From Variovorax paradoxus (GTDB lineage: Bacteria; Pseudomonadota; Gammaproteobacteria; Burkholderiales; Burkholderiaceae_C): DNA of 64,000 nucleotides. The DNA is taken from NCBI RefSeq assembly GCF_902712855.1, contig NZ_LR743508.1, forward strand, positions 992,001 through 1,056,000, in the 5' to 3' direction. Below, piece after piece: positions 1 to 8,307 of the stretch (position 1 is its first letter; every line of letters begins with the position of its first letter). The notes beneath the pieces are model-generated. The model had not been told where the DNA came from and did not search any database. It saw only the letters and a program-made list of their open reading frames with translations. The position numbers and the translations under genes are program-made.

Positions 1-820
1 CGCCGATCTTGTTCTCCAGCAGCACCACCACCGCGGAGCCCACCAGCGGACCCGAGAGCGTGCCGAGGCCGCCCACCAGCGTCATCAGGATGACCTGGCC
101 CGAGGCGGTCCAGTGCACGTCCGACAGCGTGGCGAAGCCCAGCACCAGCGTCTTGAGCGAACCTGCAAGGCCCGACAGCGCCGCCGAGATCACGAAGGCC
201 AGCAGCTTGAAGCGGCTCACGTCGTAGCCCAGGGACAGCGCGCGAGGTTCGTTTTCCTTGATGCCCTTGAGGACCTGGCCGAACGGGGAGTGGATGGTGC
301 GCACGATCAGCAGGAATGCGGCCACCACGATCACCAGCGCGACGTAGTACATGGTGAGGTCGCTCGACAGGTCGACCAGGCCGAAGAGCTTGCCGCGCGG
401 CACGCCCTGCAGGCCGTCCTCGCCGCCCGTGAACCTGGCCTGCAGCGCGACGAAGAACATCATCTGCGCCAGCGCCAGCGTGATCATCGCGAAGTAGATG
501 CCCTGGCGGCGGATGGCCAGCACGCCGAAGATCCAGCCGAGGAAGGCGCCGGTGAGCGTGCCCGCGATGAGGCCCAGTTCGGGCGTGAGGCCCCAGACCT
601 TCATCGCGTGCCCCGCGACGTACGCGGAGCCGCCGAGGAAGGCCGCATGGCCGAAGGACAGCAGCCCGGTGTAGCCCAGCAGCAGGTTGAAGGCCGCGGC
701 GAACAGGGCGAAGCACATGAGCTTCATCACGAACACCGGATAGGCGCCGAAGAACGGAGCCAGCACCAGCGCGACCAGCAGCAGCGCGTAGACGACGAGG
801 GAGATTTTTTTCGTGTTCAT
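1..820 (-). CDS. livM: LivM-type branched-chain amino acid ABC permease (3' end outside window)
   Basis: Inner-membrane permease subunit of a branched-chain amino acid (or similar small amide or acid) ABC importer. The frame starts at an ATG (MNTKKISL) 10 nt after the livH stop, with an AAGG ribosome site. It is open to the window edge, so only the first 273 codons are seen. The product is almost entirely hydrophobic helices, with the family hallmarks LLGYTGLLSFGHAAF near the N-terminus and IKENEPRALSLGY in the cytoplasmic loop. It is the last visible gene of the livG-F-K-H-M operon. The true substrate cannot be read from sequence, because Comamonadaceae carry many paralogues. Confidence 0.93.
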   Translation of the reverse strand, partial: MNTKKISLVVYALLLVALVLAPFFGAYPVFVMKLMCFALFAAAFNLLLGYTGLLSFGHAAFLGGSAYVAGHAMKVWGLTPELGLIAGTLTGAFLGWIFGVLAIRRQGIYFAMITLALAQMMFFVALQARFTGGEDGLQGVPRGKLFGLVDLSSDLTMYYVALVIVVAAFLLIVRTIHSPFGQVLKGIKENEPRALSLGYDVSRFKLLAFVISAALSGLAGSLKTLVLGFATLSDVHWTASGQVILMTLVGGLGTLSGPLVGSAVVVLLENKIG

Positions 821-830
821 GCCGCTCGCC

Positions 831-1706
831 TTATTTCTCTTTGCCGAACAGGCCGGCGGGGCGGATGAGCAGCACGATGACCATGATCACGAACACGACC
901 GTTGACGATGCTTCCGGATAGAAGACCTTGGTGAAGCCTTCGATGACGCCCAGGCCGAGCCCGGTGAGGATGGCGCCCATGATGGAGCCCATGCCACCGA
1001 TCACGACCACGGCGAACACCACGATGATGAGGTTCTGCCCCATGAGCGGCGACACCTGGATCACCGGCGAGGCCAGCACGCCCGCAAAGGCCGCGAGCGC
1101 GCAGCCGAAGGCGTAGGTCAGCGTGATCATCAGCGGCACGTTGACGCCGAAGGCTTCCACCAGCCGGGGGTTCTCGGTGCCGGCGCGCAGGTAGGCGCCC
1201 AGGCGGGTCTTCTCGATCACGTACCAGGTGGCGAAGCACACCACCAGCGAGGCGACGACCACCCACGCGCGGTAGTTGGGCAGCACCATGAAGCCCAGGT
1301 CGGTGGCGCTCGACAGCGCCTCGGGCGCGTCGTAGGGCAGACCGGACACGCCGTAGATCGAGCGGAAGACGCCCTCGATCAGCAGCGTGAGGCCCAGCGT
1401 GAGCAGCAGGCCGTAGAGATGGTCGAGCTTGTAGATCCAGCGCAGCAGCAGCCGCTCGATGAGCACGCCGAAGATGCCGATGACGATGGGCGCGGCGATC
1501 AGCATCAACCAGTAGTTGATGCCGAAATACTCCATCGCCATCCAGGTCAGGACGGCGCCGAGCATGAACAGCGCGCCATGCGCGAAGTTGATGACGTTGA
1601 GCAGGCCGAAGATCACCGCCAGCCCGAGGCTCAGGATGGCGTAGAAGGAGCCGTTGACCAGCCCCAGGAGGAGCTGGCTCAACAAGGCGGGAAGGGAGAT
1701 GGTCAT
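831..1706 (-). CDS. livH: LivH-type branched-chain amino acid ABC permease
   Basis: Second membrane permease of the same importer, 291 residues and complete, which is the usual LivH length. It starts MTISLPALLSQLLLGL and has family motifs NFAHGALFMLGA near residue 40 and GMGSIMGAILTGLGLG near the C-terminus. It begins 34 nt after the livK stop and ends 10 nt before livM, so it is clearly co-transcribed. LivH and LivM together form the transmembrane channel energised by LivG and LivF. The ribosome site is weak, which suggests translation is partly helped by the preceding gene. Confidence 0.94.
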   Translation of the reverse strand: MTISLPALLSQLLLGLVNGSFYAILSLGLAVIFGLLNVINFAHGALFMLGAVLTWMAMEYFGINYWLMLIAAPIVIGIFGVLIERLLLRWIYKLDHLYGLLLTLGLTLLIEGVFRSIYGVSGLPYDAPEALSSATDLGFMVLPNYRAWVVVASLVVCFATWYVIEKTRLGAYLRAGTENPRLVEAFGVNVPLMITLTYAFGCALAAFAGVLASPVIQVSPLMGQNLIIVVFAVVVIGGMGSIMGAILTGLGLGVIEGFTKVFYPEASSTVVFVIMVIVLLIRPAGLFGKEK

Positions 1707-1740
1707 GGCGAATTGAGGATGTCCGCGTGTCGGAGCAACG

Positions 1741-2931
1741 TCATTTCCAGAGCGGGCATTTCGTTTCGGCCTTCGTGGTGAAGAGCTGCTCGCCCGGCAG
1801 CGTCTTCAGCACCTTGAGGTAGTCCCAGGGTTTCTTCGATTCGGCGGGCGACTTCACCTCGACCAGGTACATGTCGTGGATGAAGCTGCCGTCTGCGCGG
1901 ATCTGGCCCTTGCCGTAGAAGTCGTCGATCTTCATGCTCTTGAGCTGCGCCATGACCTTGTCGGAGTCGGTGGTCTTGGCGGCGGCCACGGCCTTCAGGT
2001 AGGTCATGGTGGCCGAGTAGTCGGCGGCCTGGATGTCGGTGGGCATGCGCTTGGTCTTCTCGAAGAAGCGGTTGGCGAACTTGCGCGACTCGTCATTCAG
2101 GTCCCAGTACCAGCTGGTGGTGTGCAGCAGGCCTTCGGTGTTCTTCAGCCCCAGGCTGTGGATGTCGCTCAGGAAGACCAGCAGGCCGGCGGTCTTCATG
2201 GTCTTGTTGATGCCGAACTCCTTGGCGGCCTTGATGGCGTTGACAGTGTCGCCGCCCGCGTTGGCGAGGCCCAGAACCTGGGCCTTGGAGCTTTGAGCCT
2301 GCAGCAGGAACGACGAGAAGTCCGGCGCGTTCAGCGGATGGCGCACCGCGCCTACCACCGTGCCGCCCTTTTCCTTCACCACCTTGGCGGTGTCGGCGGC
2401 CAGCGCGTGGCCGAAGGCGTAGTCCGCCGTCAGGAAGAACCAGCTCTTGCCCCCGTTCTCCACGACTGCGGCACCGGTGCCCTTGGCCAGCGCCACGGTG
2501 TCATAGGCGTAGTGCACGGTGTACGGGCTACATTGTTCGTTGGTGAGTGCAGAAGTGCCGGCGCCGTTGTTGAAGTACACACGCTTCTTTTCTTCCGCGA
2601 CCTTGGCCGTGGCCAGCGCGGTACCGGAGTTGGTGCCGCCGAAGATCATGCTCACGCCGGCAGTGTCTATCCATTCGCGGGCCTTCGAGGCGGCGATGTC
2701 GGCCTTGTTCTGGTGGTCGGCCGTGAGCAGTTCGATGGGCTGGCCCAGCACCTTGCCGCCGAAGTCGTCGATGGCCATCTGGATGGCGGTGGCGCCGCCC
2801 TTGCCTTCGAGGTCGGCGTACAGGCTCGACAGGTCGGTGACGAAGCCGATCTTCACCTTCTCCTGGGCTTGCGCGGCGCCGGCGCAGAGTGTCAGAACGC
2901 CGAACGAGAGGTATGCGAATTTTCTGAACAT
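1741..2931 (-). CDS. livK: Periplasmic substrate-binding protein of LivK type
   Basis: Solute receptor of the importer, 396 residues. I chose the ATG at 2931 because it has a GGAGA ribosome site and is followed by a clean Sec signal peptide (MFRKFAYLSFGVLTLCAGAAQAQ). The mature part begins EKVKIGFVTDLSS, the typical start of a periplasmic-binding-protein type I fold (Peripla_BP_6). An in-frame upstream extension exists but has no coding character. It sits between the ATPase gene livF (136 nt away) and livH. Ligand specificity is not evident. Confidence 0.92.
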   Translation of the reverse strand: MFRKFAYLSFGVLTLCAGAAQAQEKVKIGFVTDLSSLYADLEGKGGATAIQMAIDDFGGKVLGQPIELLTADHQNKADIAASKAREWIDTAGVSMIFGGTNSGTALATAKVAEEKKRVYFNNGAGTSALTNEQCSPYTVHYAYDTVALAKGTGAAVVENGGKSWFFLTADYAFGHALAADTAKVVKEKGGTVVGAVRHPLNAPDFSSFLLQAQSSKAQVLGLANAGGDTVNAIKAAKEFGINKTMKTAGLLVFLSDIHSLGLKNTEGLLHTTSWYWDLNDESRKFANRFFEKTKRMPTDIQAADYSATMTYLKAVAAAKTTDSDKVMAQLKSMKIDDFYGKGQIRADGSFIHDMYLVEVKSPAESKKPWDYLKVLKTLPGEQLFTTKAETKCPLWK

Positions 2932-3067
2932 GGGTGTCTCCTTGAATATCGTTGGACAGTGGATGCACGGGCGCGCGCCTGCATTGATGAGACGGGCACG
3001 CAGGGATGCGATCGGCAGCACGGACGCGTTGGCCACAGCGATGCGGTAGTGGGGCCGCAGGGCCCGG

Positions 3068-3787
3068 CTAAACCCCGAGCAGCTCTGCAAGCACGGGCAT
3101 CCTGGCCTCGAGTTCGGCAGCGCCGAATGTCAGTGCGATGCGGCCGTGCTCCATCACGTAGAAGCGGTCGGCCAGCGGTGCGGCGAAGCGGAAGTTCTGC
3201 TCCACCATCACGATGGTGTAGCCCTTGGCGCGCAGCGTGGTGATCATGCGGGCGAGCGCCTGCACGATGACCGGCGCGAGGCCTTCGGAGATCTCGTCGA
3301 GCAGCAGCAGCCTGGCGCCCGTGCGCAGGATGCGCGCCACCGCCAGCATCTGCTGCTCGCCGCCCGACAGGCGGGTGCCCTGGCTGTGCCGGCGCTCGGC
3401 CAGGTTGGGGAACATGGTGTAGATCTCGTCGATCGACATGCCCTGCGATGCACCCGCTCCCCGCCCCTTGAGCTCGGGCGGCAGCATCAGGTTCTCCTCG
3501 CACGACAGGCTCGCGAAGATGCCGCGCTCTTCGGGGCAGTAGCCGATGCCCAGGTGGGCGATGCGGTGCGTCGGCATGCCGATGGTCTCTTTGCCGTTGA
3601 CCTCGATGCTGCCCTTGCGTGCGCCCGTCAGGCCCATGATGGCGCGCAGCGTCGTGGTGCGGCCCGCGCCGTTGCGGCCCAGCAGCGTGACGACCTCGCC
3701 CGGCTGCACGACCATGTCGACGCCGTGCAGCACGTGCGATTCGCCGTACCAGGCCTGCAGGCCCTTGATTTCCAATGCGGCGGTCAT
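3068..3787 (-). CDS. livF: LivF-type ABC transporter ATPase
   Basis: ATP-binding subunit, 239 residues from the ATG whose A is shared with the livG stop codon (TGATG overlap). It has LSGGEQQ as signature and LLLLDE as Walker B, followed by ISEGLAP, the usual LivF wording. The Walker A reads GRNGAGRTT, so the normally invariant lysine is arginine. The nucleotide sequence reads this way without ambiguity. Whether that is common in close homologues cannot be checked here. It pairs with LivG to drive the LivHM permease. Confidence 0.92.
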   Translation of the reverse strand: MTAALEIKGLQAWYGESHVLHGVDMVVQPGEVVTLLGRNGAGRTTTLRAIMGLTGARKGSIEVNGKETIGMPTHRIAHLGIGYCPEERGIFASLSCEENLMLPPELKGRGAGASQGMSIDEIYTMFPNLAERRHSQGTRLSGGEQQMLAVARILRTGARLLLLDEISEGLAPVIVQALARMITTLRAKGYTIVMVEQNFRFAAPLADRFYVMEHGRIALTFGAAELEARMPVLAELLGV

Positions 3788-4557
3788 CAATGAGCCCCTT
3801 GCAGTTGACCGTCGGTGGTGCCCATGTAGGCCTCCATGACCTGCGGGTTCTTCGAGACCTCGGCGTATGGGCCTTCGGCCAGCACGGCGCCGCGCTGCAG
3901 CACGGTGATGGTGTCGGCGATCGTCGAGACCACGCTCATGTTGTGCTCCACCATCAGGATGGTGCGTCCGGCCGAGACGCGCTTGATGAGATCGGCCACG
4001 CGATGCACGTCCTCGTGGCCCATGCCCTGCGTGGGCTCGTCGAGGAGCATCAGCTCGGGCTCCATTGCCAGCGTGGTGGCGATCTCGAGCGCGCGCTTGC
4101 GGCCGTACGGCAGGTTCACGGTCTGCTCTTCGGCAAGCTCTTCGAGGCCCACCTCGGCGAGCAGTTCGCGCGCACGCGCATCGAGCGGCTTGAGCGACTT
4201 CTCGCTCTTCCAGAAGTGGTACGAGGTGCCCAGCCGCCGCTGCAGGCCGAGGCGCACGTTCTCCAGCAGCGTGAGGTGCGGGAACACGGCCGAGATCTGG
4301 AACGAGCGGATGATGCCGCGCCGCGCGATCTGCGCGGGACGCTCGCGCGTGATGTCCTGGCCGTTGAAGAGGATCGTGCCGGTGGTCGGCTCGAGGAACT
4401 TCGTCAGCAGGTTGAAGCAGGTCGTCTTGCCGGCGCCGTTGGGACCGATGAGCGCATGGATCGAACCGCGCTTCACCGACAGGTTGACCTTGCTGACCGC
4501 GGTGAACCCTTTGAATTCCTTGGTGAGCTGGCGTGTTTCGAGAATGACGTCACTCAT
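3787..4557 (-). CDS. livG: LivG-type ABC transporter ATPase
   Basis: ATP-binding subunit, 256 residues from the ATG giving MSDVILETRQLTKEF. It has a canonical Walker A (GPNGAGKTT) and Walker B (LMLLDEPTQGM). The C-terminal tail ends in VMEAYMGT, typical of LivG. The signature motif is degenerate (LPYGRKRALE), as in other LivG proteins. The frame is open further upstream, but the ATG at 4557 fits family starts and overlaps a small upstream reading frame by ATGA. First structural gene of the liv operon. Confidence 0.93.
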   Translation of the reverse strand: MSDVILETRQLTKEFKGFTAVSKVNLSVKRGSIHALIGPNGAGKTTCFNLLTKFLEPTTGTILFNGQDITRERPAQIARRGIIRSFQISAVFPHLTLLENVRLGLQRRLGTSYHFWKSEKSLKPLDARARELLAEVGLEELAEEQTVNLPYGRKRALEIATTLAMEPELMLLDEPTQGMGHEDVHRVADLIKRVSAGRTILMVEHNMSVVSTIADTITVLQRGAVLAEGPYAEVSKNPQVMEAYMGTTDGQLQGAH

Positions 4558-4598
4558 CTCGCGAGGTCGCCCGGGCAATAAATATAAAAGTCGGTCAT
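4554..4598 (-). CDS. Putative 14-residue leader peptide coupled to livG
   Basis: A short frame reads MTDFYIYCPGDLAR and stops. It has a good ribosome site (GGGAGA, 5 nt spacing), better than that of livG, and its stop overlaps the livG start as ATGA. This is the arrangement of a translationally coupled leader. No run of branched-chain codons is present, so classic attenuation is not indicated. It may simply load ribosomes onto livG. Coding status is inferred from layout only. Confidence 0.4.
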   Translation of the reverse strand: MTDFYIYCPGDLAR

Positions 4599-4672
4599 GC
4601 GAGTCTCCCATTTGATTTTCTTGGTTGACAGAAAGCGAAGGCATCCTATGCGGCAGCAGAGGCGCGGTGCGC

Positions 4673-4724
4673 TAGGTAGGCTACCTATGTAGTAATACAT
4701 ATCGGCACGTACACTTATTTGTAC
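4673..4724. promoter_or_regulatory. Cluster of three palindromes upstream of the liv operon
   Basis: Three perfect inverted repeats follow one another. TAGGTAG and CTACCTA flank one G (4673-4687), TATGTA and TACATA flank GTAA (4686-4701), and GTACA and TGTAC flank six bases (4709-4724). The stretch is AT-rich and lies 75-125 nt upstream of the leader start, where the liv promoter should be. They are probably operator sites; the regulator is unknown and no regulator gene is adjacent. Confidence 0.45.
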
Positions 4725-4933
4725 TTGTTAAATGTTGAATTTGAATTACCGAAGACAAGCCTTGAGAGAAACGATGAGATAGGTGATGCGATTAGGTAAT
4801 GGAGGAATCGGGATATAGCAGGGAGAAAAAAGTTGGAGCCCGCGATTGAAGAACAATCAGCGTTTCTTGCCTGCGAGCCCAGGAGCCGGGTTCCGAGCAA
4901 CCTGCGTAGGTCCTGCCCGGCTGCGAGCAGTGC

Positions 4934-5325
4934 TTGCGACCATCGCAAAAGGAATCAGCCGAGGCATCCCTGCAGGCCGCTGTGGCTCACTACGCAGCCG
5001 TGGGCGTGACCATCAAGCGCCTGATCGCTGAAACGGCCCAGCCTATCGCTCGCAGCTGTTCGACCGGACTTTCCAAGTCCTTGGGAATCAAACACTCCCT
5101 GACCGAGCCTGTTGCCCACAGACCAACGGCAATGCCGAGCGATTCATCCAGACGAGTCTGTGCGAGTCGGCCAATGGCCGCCTCTGGGCCAACAGCAACG
5201 AACGCACAACATGGCTGCCTGCGTTCCCGAGCTACTACCGCGCTAGAAGGCCGCACTCGGCATTGGGCTACAGGCCCCTAGCTTCCCGACTCGAAGGGAG
5301 CAACCTAATGCAACTCAACACCTAG
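4934..5325 (+). pseudogene. Decayed IS481-type transposase fragment
   Basis: C-terminal part of a DDE integrase-core transposase. One frame gives KESAEASLQAAVAHYAAVG and SLGIKHSLTEP. Near 5112-5118 the match jumps frame and continues as PQTNGNAERFIQTSL, then RRPHSALGYRP, ending MQLNT and a stop at 5323. These are hallmark motifs of IS481-family elements (PxTNGKAERF and RPHxALGY). The N-terminus is missing, the frame is broken and conserved residues are changed, so it is dead. It marks the left edge of the accessory region. Confidence 0.8.
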
Positions 5326-5622
5326 CACTGCGTCGCCGCGACTACTCGAAGGAATCGAGAAATTCTGGGCAGAAAGCGATGCCTGCCTGGCGTTGGTCTT
5401 CTATACAGTGAATGCCCCTGTGGTCGAACGACCCACCCAGTGGGCATGGAGGGCACCGCTACTTCTTCTTGAACTGATCCATCAACCGCTTTGCCTCGCG
5501 GCGGGTTGTCGGTGCGCATGCATCGACGCGAACGCGAGGCACAAAAGGCGACGGCCAAGGTGTTCGCGCACCTTGACCGTCTGACCAAATGACGTGCAGA
5601 ACTTTGAAAAGGAGCACACCAG
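5326..5622. other. Intergenic stretch with no recognisable gene
   Basis: Between the transposase remnant and the small gene at 5623. Short open frames exist on both strands, but none has a ribosome site or recognisable motifs. Probably residual sequence from past insertions. Confidence 0.5.
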
Positions 5623-5874
5623 ATGGCTGAACGAATTATGGCCCGCGACCCGAAGCGGGCGTCTGCAGACGCAACCACCAACACACCCGATGCATCCGAT
5701 CTTCTGGAGAACAAGCTGGAGCAGTTGAACTCGCTGCTCTGGTGCTTCTACGGCGCCGGTGACGGATGGTTCGAGGATGCGGGGGAAGCGCATCGGGAGA
5801 ATCTGCTTTGGATTGCTTCTGATTTGGCGCGGGAGGCTGTGAAGCTTTATCAGGAGATGAGTCCGGTTGGGTAA
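5623..5874 (+). CDS. Small hypothetical protein (83 residues)
   Basis: Starts with ATG after a strong AAAGGAG ribosome site with 7-nt spacing. The product has a polar N-terminus (residues 1-28), then a helical region with ENKLEQLNSLLWCFYGAGD and HRENLLWIASDLAREAVKLYQ. That pattern suggests a compact helical cytosolic protein. I do not recognise a named domain. It lies just inside the accessory region, after the IS481 remnant, and is convergent with the OLD-family gene. Coding is likely because of the ribosome site and amino acid composition; function unknown. Confidence 0.6.
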   Translation: MAERIMARDPKRASADATTNTPDASDLLENKLEQLNSLLWCFYGAGDGWFEDAGEAHRENLLWIASDLAREAVKLYQEMSPVG

Positions 5875-6162
5875 CTGGGCTCAGGGCGCCAAGTCTCTAA
5901 AGGTTGCTTGGCGCCCACCACAGCTCTTCTATTCTGGTTTCTCCGTGGAGCTTCCGCTTTGCAGCGATTGCCGCCGGTCGCCAGTGGCGCTCGAACACAC
6001 CTTATCGGCGAGGAAGCGGACATACGACTCCCTAGGGGGCCGTGCCGCGCGCCAGCCGGGCGACGGACTGCGAATGCCGACCTGGAATGTCTGAAGAGGG
6101 CATACCGGCCCATGTGCGAAGAATTGGTAGCAGTTGGAATGCGGCCTGCTTGGCTGAATGCG
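5875..6162. other. Intergenic stretch, nothing recognised
   Basis: Between two convergent genes. I see no convincing hairpin-plus-T-run terminator and no gene with a ribosome site. Confidence 0.4.
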
Positions 6163-7953
6163 TCAGAGGGAAGCCTCAATTCGGCGCAGGAGTGCCTCGA
6201 ATTCGCCTCCGGGATCGCGTGCGTTGATGCGAGCAGCGGTCATCTTGGGGAACGCATAGCGGGCAAGCTTTCGCTTTGTGGTGTTTGCTTTCCACCCGCC
6301 GGCGGCGCCCACGATCGCAGGAACGTCGTCGTTGTCCCCGAAGGCAACGACGACGCCGAGCCCCTCTTGGATCGCATCGGGATGCAGGTAGTTCTCGACT
6401 TCAAGCTTCAGCGTCTGGACCGCCCAAGAACCGTCTCCCCGCGCATTCACATCCGCAACCGACTGTGCATACGTCGCGACATCTCGGTCGTAGACGTGGA
6501 TCTCAGGCCGACCAAGCGGTCGAAGGTAGTGTTCATTGACCCAGTGGCTGAGAGTGCCTCCGCCCAGAACAACGAAGGCGATCCGAGGATCCGATGACAG
6601 ATCGATGATCGTCGGATCGGCAAGGTGCAGCGCGCTACTCATGCATCTAAGTGCGAGGACGTCTGTGGGGCCTTCAACGCAAATGAGTCGGCGCACACGG
6701 TTGTCAGGAACCACGCCAAGCGTATCGACCATCTTCTCCCACGTCGCGTTGGTAGCGTCCGCGATTTCGGGCCTTCCGGTAGCGTTCAATCGAACGAAGC
6801 GAAAGCTCTCCAATGGCAGGTACGAAGCGAATCCGGGACTGTGAGTCGTTAGAAGCACCTGGCATTCGGGTTCCGCCGATAGATCTTGGAAAGCCTCGAG
6901 CAGGATCTTCTGGTTGTGAGGATGTTGCGAGGTCTCTGGTTCTTCGATTGCGTAGATGATGCTGCGGCCTGTAGCCTGGGTGCGCTTTCTGTCAGCCTCT
7001 GCCCGAAAGAAACTCACGAGGATTAACCTCCGAACGCCACTTCCACGCTTGTTGATCGGAATGCCTTGATCCCCGTTCAATGCGATGCCGAAGAGGCCAG
7101 CCCATCTGGGTTCCGCCTTGAACTCGGGCGTTAGTTGACCCGCGAGACTCGGGTCAATCGAGGCTAGCGCCGCGTGCGTTCGGGTTGCCAGCTCCATTGC
7201 CTTGGCTCGGACGGCGGCAACAACTTCGTTCAATCGCTGCTGGATGAGCGGCTCGGCAATGGCCGCCGCGATCGCCAACTTCATTGGGTCCTGAACCTCT
7301 GAATCGGAGTCCTTGCTGGCGCGGTCGCTCTGGAACAGTGCGTATACCGGCATGAGTTCGCTGAGGCGCTCCCAGATCTTCTTGCTGTCTTCCTTGCTGA
7401 CCGGAACATCACGAACGGTGAGCTGCAGGTCGCCACAGGACTCCCAGATACTGCGTCTGATCGAGGGGTTGCTGTTCTGCTGGACGCCGTCTGCAGAGAT
7501 ATTCAGGTCCGTCAGGCGCTTCTTCAAGCCGGCGTTGTTCTGTTCGAGCAGGTCGGAGTAACCGGCCGCGGAAGGGTGGTTTGCGACGACAAAAACCTCC
7601 TCTTTTGGCTTAGCCGTAGTACAGCGAAAAGTCTTCTTCACACGGAGGAGGCCATCCGCATCGAGCAGGTATTCGCGGGCTAGCGAAGTCTGAGCCTGGG
7701 CGTCGAGCACAAAGTCTCCGGGAAGATCTCCAAACGCGCAGGTGATCTCGACAGTGCCACCAGCGTCGGAAACATGGCAATCGCTCGGATCGATCTTCAC
7801 AGTGTCGTTGTTAAAGAAGATCTCAAGCGCCTCCAACACGCTTGACTTCCCGACATCGTTACGCCCGATGAGCGTCGTAAGACGGTCGAAGGCCACTTCC
7901 GTGGCGTCTCTGTAGCCGCGGAAGTTCTTCAGGGTGACTGCGATCAAGCGCAT
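6163..7953 (-). CDS. OLD-family ATP-dependent nuclease (ABC-type ATPase plus TOPRIM)
   Basis: 596 residues, starting at an ATG with a very good ribosome site (GAGGGAGGAAAGT). The N-terminus is RecF/SMC-like (MRLIAVTLKNFRGY) with Walker A GRNDVGKS at 30-37. A signature-like SGVRRL lies near 305-310, Walker B IIYAIEEPE near 332-340 and TTHSP at 369-373. The C-terminal TOPRIM has EGPTD at 427-431 and DRD at 489-491, the metal-binding acidic motifs. This is the architecture of OLD-family nucleases, including P2 Old and GajA of the Gabija defence system. No UvrD-type helicase (GajB) lies nearby, so it is not a standard Gabija pair. Its role in DNA cleavage or phage defence is inferred. Confidence 0.85.
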   Translation of the reverse strand: MRLIAVTLKNFRGYRDATEVAFDRLTTLIGRNDVGKSSVLEALEIFFNNDTVKIDPSDCHVSDAGGTVEITCAFGDLPGDFVLDAQAQTSLAREYLLDADGLLRVKKTFRCTTAKPKEEVFVVANHPSAAGYSDLLEQNNAGLKKRLTDLNISADGVQQNSNPSIRRSIWESCGDLQLTVRDVPVSKEDSKKIWERLSELMPVYALFQSDRASKDSDSEVQDPMKLAIAAAIAEPLIQQRLNEVVAAVRAKAMELATRTHAALASIDPSLAGQLTPEFKAEPRWAGLFGIALNGDQGIPINKRGSGVRRLILVSFFRAEADRKRTQATGRSIIYAIEEPETSQHPHNQKILLEAFQDLSAEPECQVLLTTHSPGFASYLPLESFRFVRLNATGRPEIADATNATWEKMVDTLGVVPDNRVRRLICVEGPTDVLALRCMSSALHLADPTIIDLSSDPRIAFVVLGGGTLSHWVNEHYLRPLGRPEIHVYDRDVATYAQSVADVNARGDGSWAVQTLKLEVENYLHPDAIQEGLGVVVAFGDNDDVPAIVGAAGGWKANTTKRKLARYAFPKMTAARINARDPGGEFEALLRRIEASL

Positions 7954-8307
7954 ACTTTCCTCCCTCTAACCATTGAATCTGACGAACAAACGTCGAGTTG
8001 ATAGGCACTGGTTCGCCACGCATGGCTCCAAGCTTTTCGACCTATTGTGTAGGAGCTGCGCGGTGCCTGTCAGGGGCGACGCTGTATTTCCGGGCTCACC
8101 GAGATGCGCGGAAGACGCGGCGATGGCAGGATCGGCACTTGAATCGACGCAGCTTTGCGAAGCTGCCTGCCAAGCCGCCCATGCTCAGTGGCCGATCCTG
8201 ACAGGACCTGTCTCTCGGGATGAGAGCCGCGAACGTCTCCTATCAGCGGCGGATTCAACCGGTCAACGCAACACATTCGCTGAACATCTGACATCCCCAA
8301 GCTGTAC
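7954..8307. repeat. Intergenic region rich in inverted repeats
   Basis: 354 nt separate the STAND gene from the OLD-family gene on the same strand. CAGGATCGGC (8127-8136) pairs with GCCGATCCTG (8191-8200). Between them GCAGCTT and AAGCTGC flank TGCG (8149-8166). Just beyond lie GACAGG-A-CCTGTC and CTCTC-N5-GAGAG. No long T-run follows, so a simple terminator is not shown. It could be a structured RNA, a cruciform, or the scar of a mobile repeat. The OLD-family promoter should lie at its low-coordinate end. Confidence 0.55.

Noticed and set aside
4624..4629. TTGACA as a -35 box on the plus strand
   Set aside because: No matching -10 box at proper distance and no plus-strand gene follows nearby.
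4715..4948. Minus-strand frame of 77 codons upstream of liv
   Set aside because: No ribosome site, and it overlaps the palindromic promoter; the product has no recognisable features.
6163..7953. Calling the OLD-family gene GajA of a Gabija system
   Set aside because: No UvrD-like GajB gene is present on either side.
8127..8200. Integron attC site
   Set aside because: No integrase gene or recognisable R/L core boxes, and only one structure of this kind was seen.
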